DNA of 59,767 bases, from positions 778,764 to 838,530 of the forward strand of contig BCIH01000011.1 in the NCBI GenBank assembly GCA_002897115.2. The letters run 5' to 3'. This DNA is from Prototheca cutis. Its lineage: Eukaryota; Chlorophyta; Trebouxiophyceae; Chlorellales; Chlorellaceae. A program made the position numbers and the translations under genes. Below, in pieces: positions 45,361 through 55,431 of this stretch. The notes beneath the pieces were generated by a model. It searched no databases. It worked only from the letters and a program-made list of their open reading frames with translations, and had not been told where the DNA came from. The stretch's first letter is position 1. Each line of letters starts with the position of its first letter.

Positions 45361-47514
45361 GGCATTCCACCTCAACATCAGAATCCACTTTGCGGGATCA
45401 GGCTGGGGTTTGGCCGACAATGCTGCGAGCGATGACCGCTCGTACATCCCCGGGGGCCAACTGGCCGCTGTCGTACGACGACTGCCGCGAGGCCCGGCAA
45501 TGAAGACTGCCGATGAGAGCTCACATGAAATATGATTACTCCTCAAGAGCAATGTACCATTCAGAGCTGTATACGGTCGTGCGACTTGGCAATTTACGTG
45601 CGCCTGGTGCGCGCAGAGATGGCCCGAGATTCCGGACGCGCTTGTCCCGCGGCCCTGTACGGATTGTACCAGACAACTCTATACCGAGTTTCAGGTGGAC
45701 CGCGAACACGCCTGGAAAGCATGATGACTAGATCTACTCACGGCAAGATGAGATGTTGTGCATCATGCTTGTGAGAAAATGGTCTGGTGCAGTACCAGTC
45801 TGCTTGCTCCTTTGCATACCAAGAGATTTCCGGAGATATGCCGGATGAGTTCGTCAGCACGGAGAGACTAGCTTTCATCGCCGCCACGCTGCATTCCTGC
45901 AAGCTGTCACAGATGTACCAATCTTACGGAGTACCTCGTTACAGTTCCATGACCGGAGGTATCCTGATTTTTGTGCACTCACCACGTTAGTAGCTTGTTA
46001 CACAGGATGCCAAGCATGTATTGTAGAAAGATCCCCCCCATATACTGCTGGGGGTATGGGTTATATAGTGCGGGGGTGTCCCTGAGGTGTGGACCGCGGT
46101 AGGAGCTAGAGTAGCAACTTCGGTAATAACTGCTGGTGGAACGGGGATCCAATGCAGGTAAAGTGATCCAGGGGTGAGAGACATGATAGGCCGGAAAGGG
46201 GGCCTTGGGATGGCCTGGGGCTCGGTAGAATGGGGACATTGGGAGGCTTGGGTTGCAAACGTGCAACAGTAATAGTCTCAAGTTTTTCTTTTCTTTTTGC
46301 ACAGGTGGCCTACAGAACCAGCACAGGATGCGTAGCTGAGCATATCTCGACGCTTAACGTGCCGTCCCAGTGCTGGCTGCCTCTGGGAGCCCACTTCAAC
46401 TATGGAGTTCTAGCTGTTGACCAGTGGATTACCTGGTTTGTCACTTGATCGGCAGCCAGCAACTGTCTCACTGGTCAGATCTGGAAAGCTCCTGACGGCG
46501 GCTGGATCGAGCAATGTCAACGGACGTGGAAATATCAGCCAACCTGCCACTATTGTAACCTGGATTGCATCTTAACATATGACGTTGGATTGACACATGC
46601 TTGCCTGTAGGTGATGATGCTTGAGAAACAGCATGTAGAGGTCCCCCCGCAGGCACCCGGAGCGTCGATTTGTAAAACAGGATCCTTGCTACCATGCAGG
46701 GCCAAAATAATGCAACCAGCTCAGCCAGCAGCAGCATCACATCACCCCTGGGGCTGCTGGGCATCACTGATGGCCGAAAGGTTTCATGTTCTGCAGGGCA
46801 ATAGGAAGATGGACCGTCTCAATGATGGACCACCCCCAGTTGGGAAGGCTATAAACCCCCAGGATGGATGGATGGATGTACGTTCGTCAGCACTGCGACG
46901 CTGGAAGCGCAGAGGCCGCTGGCCGGTCTTCCGCAGGCTCTGCACGATGTGCCTCATGTTCAGACATGCCATCAAGTCTCGGTTCCAGAGACGATGCTTG
47001 CCTTTTCGGGGGCGGCACTCCTTATTGGTGCAGCGCAGCAGACCGTGGCACACCACCTCGGGCGTCTGCTCCCTGCGGTAGGGGCGTGAGCTGGGACCTA
47101 CCTGTCCTGCTGCCGAGAAGGAACCCAAACCATTCTCTGAGCGGCGCGGCCAGGGAATGTGGGCGAACAGGCAATTTGTTTGGGAGACATGGCCTTGCTG
47201 TGCAGGTGGGAGTCGGCGAATGTCGAGAAGGTTTCATCACTTTCTGCCGTGAATGTAGATAGCGACTCAAGTCCTGAACCAGTTCGAGAAAGAGCACTCC
47301 AAAGACTAACCGTGGACCGTGCAGGATGGGAAAAGGTCTGGGGTCTGAGTGGTGTTTATATTGACAGAGTCCGATGGAATTCGGGTCACATGTGATTGGG
47401 AAAGACGTGCTTCAGGGTACACATAAGGCAGTCGGACTGCAGGGGTTATGGTGGAGCGAAATTTCAATGTCCAAAGTGCACAGAGATGTCTGCATCTGTT
47501 TGCTTGAAACCATA
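45361..47514. other. 2.1 kb region: promoter of secreted protein, dispersed repeat, doubtful exons
   Basis: It contains one copy of a dispersed inverted repeat (45988-46260). Weak exon-like frames on + lie around it (45787-45958 and about 46306-46448), and ATGG repeats lie near 46863-46877. No gene can be called with confidence. Confidence 0.4.
45988..46260 (+). repeat. Dispersed repeat, copy A
   Basis: It starts TAGTAGCTTGTTACACA, continues through GCATGTATTGTAGAA and TATACTGCTG, and ends GAAAGGGGGCCTTGG...GCTTGGGTTGCAAA. The reverse complement of 58032-58261 matches both ends strongly; the middle is more divergent. The pair is about 12 kb apart in opposite orientation. No transposase, terminal inverted repeat or tRNA-like box was recognised. 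Confidence 0.8.
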
Positions 47515-49032
47515 TCATGAAGCACCTGTGGCCCTGGAAACATCCATGGGCTGGCCACCGCCACTCGTCCCACCCGCCTCAGCGCTGCACGCCTCCACCG
47601 GCCCCTCTGGCAGGCGCTGCGGCCCGGCTTCCGTGACGAATACGAGCACCCGTGACTGGGGTCCGAGGCCTAATTTGGCACGGGCCTGTTCATCTCCTGC
47701 CAACATCAGGAGAGCGGCGATGCCGGCAGCGCCGCTGGGCCCCGCCGACATCGCCGGGCCTAGCTCGCCGGCCGCCAGGGCACGCTGGGCTTCGGTGGCT
47801 GCGGCGTCTGGGATGGTGGCAAACGCATCGGCTCCAGCATCTAATACGGGCCACGCTATGGGCGAGGGCACACCGCAGGCCAGTCCCGTCATGGTGCTGC
47901 GCACGGCGCCGGGGTCCAGCGCCGTGGCGCGCCCCGCTCGGCAACTGGCCAGACAGCACGCGGCGCCGCTCGGCTCGACGACCAGCACGCGGGCTGGACA
48001 GCCGTCGGGCGTGTCGGGCCATAGGCAGCTGACTACTGCGGCGGCCAGCCCGCCGACGCCGGCCTGCACGACGACGTGCGTAGGCGGTGCCAGGCCCGCG
48101 GCTGCCAGCTGCTCCGCGGCTTCGTGGGGGGCCAGGGTGTAGCCCAGCTTGATGTCGCGGGGCACGGTCTCGTACCCTGGCCAGGCCGTGTCAGCGACGA
48201 CCACCCAACCCCTGGCCGCGGCATCGGCAGTCAGCGCGGCCACAGACGCGTCGTAGCCGCCGTCCACACGCACGACATGCGCGCCCAGCGCTGCCGCCGC
48301 CTCCTCGGCCGCCGCGGGCACGCCCGCGTGCATGTACACGACGCACCGCGCGCCAAACATGGCAGCGCCCCATGCAACCGACCGGCCGTGGTTGCCGGCG
48401 GTGGCGCAAGCAAACGTCAGCCGGGCCACCGCCGGGTGGCGCGCGGCGGCCAGTTTCCCAGGATCTAGAAGGACTGGGGGCGTTGTTGTTTGTTGGTTAG
48501 CAGTGGCTGGGAGGACCTGATCAGAAGCACTCGCCGACACCTGTGCACCATACGTTGCTCCATCGCGGATTTCCCCCTCGCGTGCGACGGCGGCCGCGGC
48601 GATTCGGTACACAGCATACGCGCCACCCAGCGCCTTGAAACTTCCCAGCCCGAACCGGACGCCCTCGTCCTTGGCGTGCACGCTGTGCACGCCCAAGGCC
48701 CGCGCCAGGCCGGGCAGTTCATGCAGCGGGGTCGGCTCGTAGCNGGGCCACGCACGCAGTATGCGGCGCGCCTCCGCAGCGTCCTCGGGGGNGAGCTGCG
48801 CGTCCACCAGAGGTGGACGCGGGCCCTCACGCCGCCGCGGGTTCAGCTCCAGCTCCAGAACATAACTGCAGATCACGATGGGGGGAGGTTGGAGTTGCGG
48901 TTCTGCGGTGCCAGGGAGCCAGAGGGGACCCAGGGGTGGAGACCGCTCCACCAGCCATGCAAAACTCCACGCAAACACGTACTGCATGCCGTGCATTTTC
49001 AGACTGGGCCATCTCAACGGCCGACGCTGCAT
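47515..49032 (-). CDS. Diaminopropionate ammonia-lyase (PLP fold-type II)
   Basis: One uninterrupted frame of 505 codons. This PLP enzyme cleaves 2,3-diaminopropionate to pyruvate and two ammonia. The PLP Lys lies in GLGSFKALGGAYAVY, a site typical of this family. CATAGNHGRSVAWGAAMFGA is the phosphate/asparagine loop, and VQAGVGGLAAAVVS the glycine loop that holds the cofactor. NPRRREG near residue 65 resembles the true start region of bacterial enzymes of about 400 residues. The first 60 or so residues are therefore extra: a targeting peptide, or untranslated or intronic sequence (an acceptor-like CTGCAG precedes YVLELEL). Two codons hold N. The gene is intron-free over the catalytic part, unlike its neighbours, and faces an M20 hydrolase gene. 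Bacterial-type origin is inferred. Confidence 0.85.
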   Translation of the reverse strand: MQRRPLRWPSLKMHGMQYVFAWSFAWLVERSPPLGPLWLPGTAEPQLQPPPIVICSYVLELELNPRRREGPRPPLVDAQLXPEDAAEARRILRAWPXYEPTPLHELPGLARALGVHSVHAKDEGVRFGLGSFKALGGAYAVYRIAAAAVAREGEIRDGATYGAQVSASASDQVLPATANQQTTTPPVLLDPGKLAAARHPAVARLTFACATAGNHGRSVAWGAAMFGARCVVYMHAGVPAAAEEAAAALGAHVVRVDGGYDASVAALTADAAARGWVVVADTAWPGYETVPRDIKLGYTLAPHEAAEQLAAAGLAPPTHVVVQAGVGGLAAAVVSCLWPDTPDGCPARVLVVEPSGAACCLASCRAGRATALDPGAVRSTMTGLACGVPSPIAWPVLDAGADAFATIPDAAATEAQRALAAGELGPAMSAGPSGAAGIAALLMLAGDEQARAKLGLGPQSRVLVFVTEAGPQRLPEGPVEACSAEAGGTSGGGQPMDVSRATGAS

Positions 49033-49579
49033 GTTTGATCACATTCCCTGCCAAAGAGTCATGTACTCTAATACCTGGATTGGGTACCCGGCTCTGGTCG
49101 GCAGGCCATGAGGCCTGTCGAGACCACCCAAAACGATCCAACCCTTCGCTCCAAGCGGCTGAAGATTGATCAAACTCTTGCCATATCTGTGGGCTGAATT
49201 TGCAATGCTGGAAGTATTGCAGCGCGACGCTCGCAAGCGCCAGCTTCTGCCCAGGTGTTTGGGCGTTGCCTTTCCCCAGCAGTCGCCTAATGGGTTTGCT
49301 GAGCACCTAAGATCCAGCGCTCGGGCGTCATCGACCCGCCCTGGTGTTTTTGATGTGGCATCAGCATGCCTTCTTGGAATCGATACATCCAGCGGCATTG
49401 AACATGTGAAGGGGCGACGGCACGCATTTCGGTTCTGATGGCGGAGAGCGTCGGTGACCCGGCTGGACGGGCGATGAGGGAGGGGTCCAGGAGCAAGCTG
49501 TCCAGCAGGTGGGGATTGTTGTAGATGACGGCGCACACATACTCGGGGTTTGTCGGTCGCTGGCCGACGAGGGCCATAG
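49033..49579. promoter_or_regulatory. Shared upstream region of DAPAL and M20 hydrolase genes
   Basis: About 550 bp lie between two divergent frames. A minus-strand frame at 49577-49287 reads rather protein-like at its start (MALVGQRPTNPEYVCAVIY), but it has no partner exons that I could identify. First exons of either flanking gene could also lie here. Confidence 0.45.
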
Positions 49580-50989
49580 GTGCCCTTCACACATTCGATT
49601 CACGGGTGCCATGCACTCATTGGAGGGGGTGGGATCAGGCCAGACACAGATGTGGGTGCCCGCTCTTGTTGCCAGTCACATCCGCTTGCATGTCTTGAGA
49701 CGAGCCACCTCATTATTGTACAGTGCCGATACCACACACATTGCAGTTTAGCAGCACTGGCAGTGGCACTCTCAGTCACAGCCGCCATTGCCCCATGGGC
49801 AGGATCGTTTTTCGCGCCTGTTTCCCCCTCTACGCCCGACCCCTCGGATGTGGTGGAGCTCGCGGCGCACCTGGTCTCTATACAGTCGGTCAACCCGGCC
49901 CTGGATCCATCGGGCGCTGGCGAAGGGGCAATCGCAGCCTACGCCGCTTCCTGGCTGCGCCGCCGGGGCCTGGAGGTCTCGCTGCTCGACCACGGCGACG
50001 GGCGGTCCAGCGTCGTCGCTGTCGCCCGCGGCACCGGCCCCGGCGGTCGTGCACTGCTTTTGAATGCGCACGTGGACACGGTGGATTTCGGCGGGTACAA
50101 CGGAAGCGCGCTGGAGCCCTGGCGCCAGAGCGGCAGACTGTACGGTCGGGGCGCATACGACATGAAGGGGGCCGTGGCCGCGGGCATGGTGGCGGCGGCG
50201 GCAGCGGCCAGACAGGGCCTGCGTGGCGATGTGGTCCTGGCGCTGGTGGCAGATGAGGAGGTGGACAGCGCCGGCACGCTGGCGACGCTGGGCCAAGACG
50301 CCGTCAAGCACGCCGCAGGTGCGATCGTGCTGGAGCCGTCGCAGCTGGAGCTGGTGGCGGCGCACCGTGGGTTTGCCTGGTATGACGTCGAGGTCCATGG
50401 CCGTGCGGCGCACGGCTCGCGGCCAGACCTGGGAGTGGACGCCATCTTAAAGGCCGGCGCGTTCCTGGGGGCCCTGGGGCGGCTGGGCGAGCAGTGGGCG
50501 GTGGGGCCAGAACGGCCGCTGTTAGGCCGGGGGTCCCTGCACGCCGGCGTCATCCGCGGCGGCGAGGGCATCTCCACCTACCCTTCTTTCTGCAACGTCT
50601 CCGTCGAGGCGCGGCTGCTCCCGGAGCAGAGCCCCGAAAGCGTGGCCGCTGAGATCCAGGCTCTCCTCGACGACCTGGCCGCCGCAGACCCTGGCTTTTC
50701 CGCCACCCTAGTAAGTGGCCTGCACCGTCCGGCCTTTGCAGCGGATCAGGAGTCGGACGTGTTGCACGCGCTGCGTGCCGCGGCCACCAAGGTTTTGCGT
50801 GCCGAGCCCAGAATCACGGGTACCTCGTTCTGGACGGACGCGGCGCTGCTCCAGGGCGCCGGTATCCCCACCGTCATGTTTGGGCCGGCGGGGGGAGGCG
50901 CGCACGCCGCACAGGAGTGGGTGGACGAGGCCAGCGTGCGCTCCCTTGCAGACATCCTCCTCGAGACAGCTGTTGAATTTTGTCACTGA
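49580..50989 (+). CDS. M20-family amidohydrolase (ArgE/DapE/YgeY-like deacylase)
   Basis: A continuous frame of 469 codons. M20 enzymes use two metal ions to hydrolyse N-acyl amino acids or small peptides. The metal and catalytic residues are in place: LLLNAHVDTVDF (His, Asp), YGRGAYDMKGAV (bridging Asp), LVADEEVDSAGT (catalytic Glu pair), AIVLEPSQ (Glu) and GGGAHAAQEW (His). The dimerisation-domain motif VHGRAAHGSRPDLGVDAI is intact. The domain starts near DVVELAAHLVSIQSVNP (about 49850). The first 55 codons are doubtful: TTGCAG at 49741-49746 could be a splice acceptor, after which LAALAVALSVTAAIAPWAGS looks like a signal or anchor sequence. The substrate is unknown. The pairing with the ammonia-lyase suggests release of free diaminopropionate or a similar amino acid from an acylated form (inference). 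Confidence 0.85.
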   Translation: MPFTHSIHGCHALIGGGGIRPDTDVGARSCCQSHPLACLETSHLIIVQCRYHTHCSLAALAVALSVTAAIAPWAGSFFAPVSPSTPDPSDVVELAAHLVSIQSVNPALDPSGAGEGAIAAYAASWLRRRGLEVSLLDHGDGRSSVVAVARGTGPGGRALLLNAHVDTVDFGGYNGSALEPWRQSGRLYGRGAYDMKGAVAAGMVAAAAAARQGLRGDVVLALVADEEVDSAGTLATLGQDAVKHAAGAIVLEPSQLELVAAHRGFAWYDVEVHGRAAHGSRPDLGVDAILKAGAFLGALGRLGEQWAVGPERPLLGRGSLHAGVIRGGEGISTYPSFCNVSVEARLLPEQSPESVAAEIQALLDDLAAADPGFSATLVSGLHRPAFAADQESDVLHALRAAATKVLRAEPRITGTSFWTDAALLQGAGIPTVMFGPAGGGAHAAQEWVDEASVRSLADILLETAVEFCH

Positions 50990-51261
50990 TATGGTAATCT
51001 TTTTGCTATGGAATGGCTGCAGACGTCATGGTACTCATCTCTCAGAACCAAAGGCAGATGGACCTCCGACGAAGATCAGCGTTCCTTTCGGCGATTGTTC
51101 TTTTTGCCTTGCAAGGTGCCCACAGTTTGGCTGACGCAGCTTTGTCCTCAAAGCAATTCATTTGAAAAGAGCAGTCAGAATCCCGTACAACCAGTATCCA
51201 GTCGTACGACCAATGTTCAGCCATCGAGCCACTCGTCTTAACCAGGAGGTACACTCTCGCC
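50990..51261. other. Spacer after the M20 hydrolase gene
   Basis: No feature was recognised in it. Confidence 0.4.
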
Positions 51262-52727
51262 ATGCCAGCCTACAAGACCCCCACCCGGGCCTTACCTTTT
51301 CATTTTCCCGCGGCATTCATCCACCTGGATCTCAAGCCATGGGCACAAGAAAACGGGAAAGTAATGGCAAAAAAGGGGGCAAAAAGGAAGCGCAAAAAAG
51401 GGGGCAAAAGGAAGCGCAAAAAGAAGGCCGAGCAGGGCATCGCCCAGGGCCCGGTTCCGGAACGAACCCTTCCGGGTGGGGAAGGGATACCGCTGGCAGT
51501 CGCCGACGGGCCCCTGATCGGACCAGGCGGCGCTTCGCGAGATCAGGTATGCCGATCAAGGGCGATGGGCAGCGCGTGCGGGGTGCACCGTCGCAGTCAT
51601 GGATTTGAATCCGGGAGGCGGGCTGGACGCGCTTGAAATGGGGTGTTGGGCGGGACCTGGCATTTTGTGGCTCTGAGTGTCCAACGGCCCCCTATGCGGT
51701 GGATCCGCCATTCCCAGGACCCCCACGCCGTGATCGGCTGACAGATCCAGAGAGCAAAGTGCGGAATTCCTGCACGGGATGCTCTTGCTTCACATGCTGC
51801 CACCTCCCCTCACCCCACATCGCACAGGTCCCCGCCTCTGGCAAGCCGCGCCTCCACTGCGCCACGGCCCAACACACCATCGGAGGCGATCCGCCGGCTG
51901 AGGTCACGCGTGATGTGCATGCTGGTCATCTACCTGGCAACCGTCGACTCAGTCGTGTGCGTGCTACGCAAGAGGATGGGGCTACCCTTCACCGACCGCA
52001 CTGGCCGGTGGCTGCTCTTCAACGAGGAGGGCTCGGTGCCCTGGCCTGCGATGCGCCTGCACGAGAAAGTGCTGCGGATGGCCCGGGAGCGCCTGCCGCA
52101 CGAGAGACTCAGCGTGTGTGAGTGGCACCAGGTGGTCAAGGCCCTTGCAGAGCCCCTCCTGGACACCGACGCGTGGTCCGGCGACAACGAGGAAGTCGGC
52201 GGCACTGCACACGGCCGTGGACGGCACTGCACAGTTGGCCAAGGCACTCACGCACACACGGCTGTGCGAGCAGTAACAGGCAGCCATATCCAGCGACCGC
52301 CGGTCCCTCCGCCATCATTGCAGCGGACAGCTTCTTCGTCGACGACCACTGGCGTGCTGATGCTGCAGGGTGCTTGCTCCGTGGTGGGCGGTGCCAGATC
52401 AGGAAGCTCGGTAAGGGAAGCACCATGGATGTCGGCATGTCGGTGCTGCCTGGGTGGGCAGTGTGGACTGGGCCTCTCCACAGACTCTAGCCCTGAGCAC
52501 CAGCCGCGGGGCCACCTGCCAGGTACGCATCCATTTGCTGCGGCTCCTGCTGCTGCATGGCCAGCATGGAGAGCTTGTCAGTGGTACGTATTTCCATCAG
52601 AGCGCTCAGCACACTGTCAGCTGGTGGCTGAGCAGGCCTTGCGTGCTGCCCTGCGTCGGTCGAAGGTGCATGGTTCTGGTCCATGGGTGAGGTCTTGGAA
52701 ACGGTGCCTGCGACAGAATCAGGGGTA
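51262..52727 (+). CDS. Candidate multi-exon gene of unknown function
   Basis: Several exon-like blocks are bounded by plausible splice sites. A Lys/Arg-rich block (51355-51430, KRKRKKGGKRKRKKK) lies first. An exon starts after CACAG at 51827 and contains MCMLVIYLATVDSVVCVLRK, then TGRWLLFNEEGSVPWP and RLSVCEWHQVVKALAEPLL. Another, around 52310-52412, has SFFVDDHWRADAAGCLLRGG. One after CCACAG at about 52484 has LALSTSRGATCQVRIHLLRL. A last one runs from about 52618 to a stop at about 52726 (LVAEQALRAALRRSKV). I could not chain all phases, and I recognise no domain. The Lys-rich block may be a separate frame. Treat this as a hint of a gene rather than a model. Confidence 0.3.
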
Positions 52728-55431
52728 GATGATCTCTTGTACTATTCCCCGCATCAATCGTGGTAGGGAATCCATTGCACGATCATGAGGCCCTGTCATG
52801 CTCCCGCANCCATGGCTAGTTCCGTCTTGCCTAATCACGGTGGGGCCCTCGACCTCCCAGTTACGAATGCCTGCAAGCGCCAGTGATGCGTCGGGGGCAA
52901 ATTATGGCTCATTGCCGAGCGTGCTGCATGGAATATGGCCTCGTCACGACTCGTCGCCACAGAGTTGCGTTCATGGCAGGCCCTCCAGACTGACGAGTCC
53001 GATCAGATCAACACCCACGGCTTTCTCCAAGGCTCACACATCTGCACGTGAAAATCGCACGCATGCGATCCGCGTGGAAGTATCCCCCCTGGGCGTAGTT
53101 GCATTTCACATCATTTGGATTGGACATGTTGCTGATTGGCGCCGTCAAAACCTCGCGAAGGGGAGCTTGGTGCGAGCTCTGCTCCCCCAGTTTTTAAGCT
53201 CCTGGCGCTGCTCCACAGCGGGGCATGCCAGCCCCCAGTACCCAGCACAGCGCTGCCTGACGATCGGCATGCCTTCATGAGACTGATGTCCGCTGACCAT
53301 GCAGGTCACCCGACTGTCAAATTCCTGGTGCGCAGGAATGACGCGCGTTGCTTGGTGGTTTGCCTGGCACAAGGGGAACATGCGGACCTGCGTGCGGGGG
53401 TGTCATGCGACGACCACATCATGCCTGACCGGGTGTCTGCTCAGTGCGGGATGCCACCCGACGAATCGGAGTTTCAGGACACTGCGCTGGGGACTCTGGT
53501 TCGCTGCCAATTCCAGGAATGACTGGCCCGATCGGCACATGGTGCTTAGGCCTGTCCCTGCCGATAATCCCTTCGGGCCCAGCACGAGCTCCCAAACTCG
53601 AGGTGCGACTTTGCTGGCCATCCTACGCTTTGTGTGCTGGCGTTGGTGTAATACTCTTCACATATCATGCGACCGGCGCACCTGCTGCAGGGCAGCGCGG
53701 AGCCTCACCGCTAGCGCGGTTGATATCCGGCAGTCAGGTCCCGTGCCGCTCCTCAAGGAAGCCCGGGAGGCATGGACATCGGGTGGTGCGGTGACGCGCC
53801 GTGCGTGCAGCCCTCGGGATAGGGGCGCGTGGGGACAGGTGGCCCGACGACGTATGCATTCCAGTCCCGCAGCCAGCGTGCACTCGACACTGCTGTTTTG
53901 CGCGGTCGTCGCGCGACAGCACGAGCGCCGTCTTGTGGCTGTGCCTGCACTGTTTCGACAGTGCCACCTCATAAACCCCCCCCCCCCCCTGCATCTGTGC
54001 AGGACGGGAACCTTGGCCACGTTTGAAAACTTTGCAGCCTTGTGGTGCACAGCAAGTCTAGGCATCGCCCGCTGACTTGCTCGAGGAAGGGGTGCATCGC
54101 CAACAAATCCGCTGGCAGGAGCAGCGCCACGTGTTTTGTGCATGGGAACAGTCTGGTGCTCGTGCGCATGCCGGTGCCGGCAGCACAACCGCTGCCGCGA
54201 GGGATTTGCTTGGAGGCGCCGGGTATGGCCTGGCTGACGGTGTCTGGTAAGCTGCTGTCCAGTTTTTATGCACCAGGTCCTGGCTCTGCATGGTGTGATC
54301 AGTCATGTCGCGCTCACTTCTTCTTAGGGACACCGCTCCTTGTGTGCGTAGGCTGGGCTGAGATGCGGACCACTGCAAGCTGGTCCCAGATGGCCCCATG
54401 CATCAACCAAGCGGGGCTCGGGCCAATGTGTCAGTGCAGGTGCGGACTGCGGACACGCTGCTGCAACATCGTTTGCACGCTTGCATCTCCTTTGACATTG
54501 CTGTAATGGATTGAAGCCGGTCCAGCTTCCCAGAGCGGCACCCAGCATCGACGGTGGCGTAAAGAACGATCGAAACGGATTCCTGTCATGTTACCGAAAC
54601 AACAATCTCGGCCTTGTCGGCGGGATGTCAATTGGCGCTTAGGATGCACTGCATGTGCTCCTTGACCGGTAGCGAAAAATCTAGGGGTGAATCTGCATTC
54701 CCGGCACCCCGCCCGTCCGCGCGGCATTTCCGCCGGACGTGGCACACACAACGTCGACAGGCCGCCGCACATCCTACATTTCTGGCCAACCATGTCTTCA
54801 CCTTGTATTTGGTTTTAGAATATTCGTACCTTTATGGTTTAACAAAGACATGAAACTCGTCAGGTCGCGAGAAGGGGCGGGAGCGTCGCGCCAAATGCCC
54901 GTCACACTCGCCGCGTGATCCAATGCCGGAAGCGGAATGACTTTGAGCACTCTGTTGTTGGACCTGGCGACCAATACACGAAAGCCTTGTGCGTGCAATC
55001 CGTAATTCGTCCTATCTCATACCCGTCTAATCCATGTCGCGTTCTATGCCAAGAAGTGACGATTGTGTGTGGATTTCCGCAGCCGTCGTCGAGCAAGAGG
55101 TGTCTCTCCGCGCGCGACGCCGCATTTCCGCAGGGCCGCGAGGCGACCTTCCGCTAGCGGAAGCACGAGCCGTCAAAGGACGCGCAGCAATGAGCTCACG
55201 AGCAATATATCAGCGCCTGCACTGCAGTCTCATTGTTATCCAGCTATGTCCTATTTGTTTGCATCCACCAAAGTCTTTCGTTGACTTGGCCATACGCCGC
55301 TGCTCAACAAAACTGAGCGACGAGCGTTTAGGCGGCTCTGCAGCTGATCGACTTCTGAGAGTGTCTAAGAATCCAGGAAACAGGAACTCACGCGGCTGCC
55401 CCCTTCTCTATAGATTTTAGAGAGTTAAATC
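52728..55431. other. 2.7 kb without a recognisable gene
   Basis: Open frames here are short and unconvincing on both strands. A run of about 13 Cs lies near 53977-53990. The last few hundred bases must hold the promoter of the secreted-protein gene at 55432. Confidence 0.4.

Noticed and set aside
49772..50577. Long minus-strand ORFs (about 210 codons each)
   Set aside because: Antisense shadows of the M20 hydrolase, which carries all catalytic motifs.
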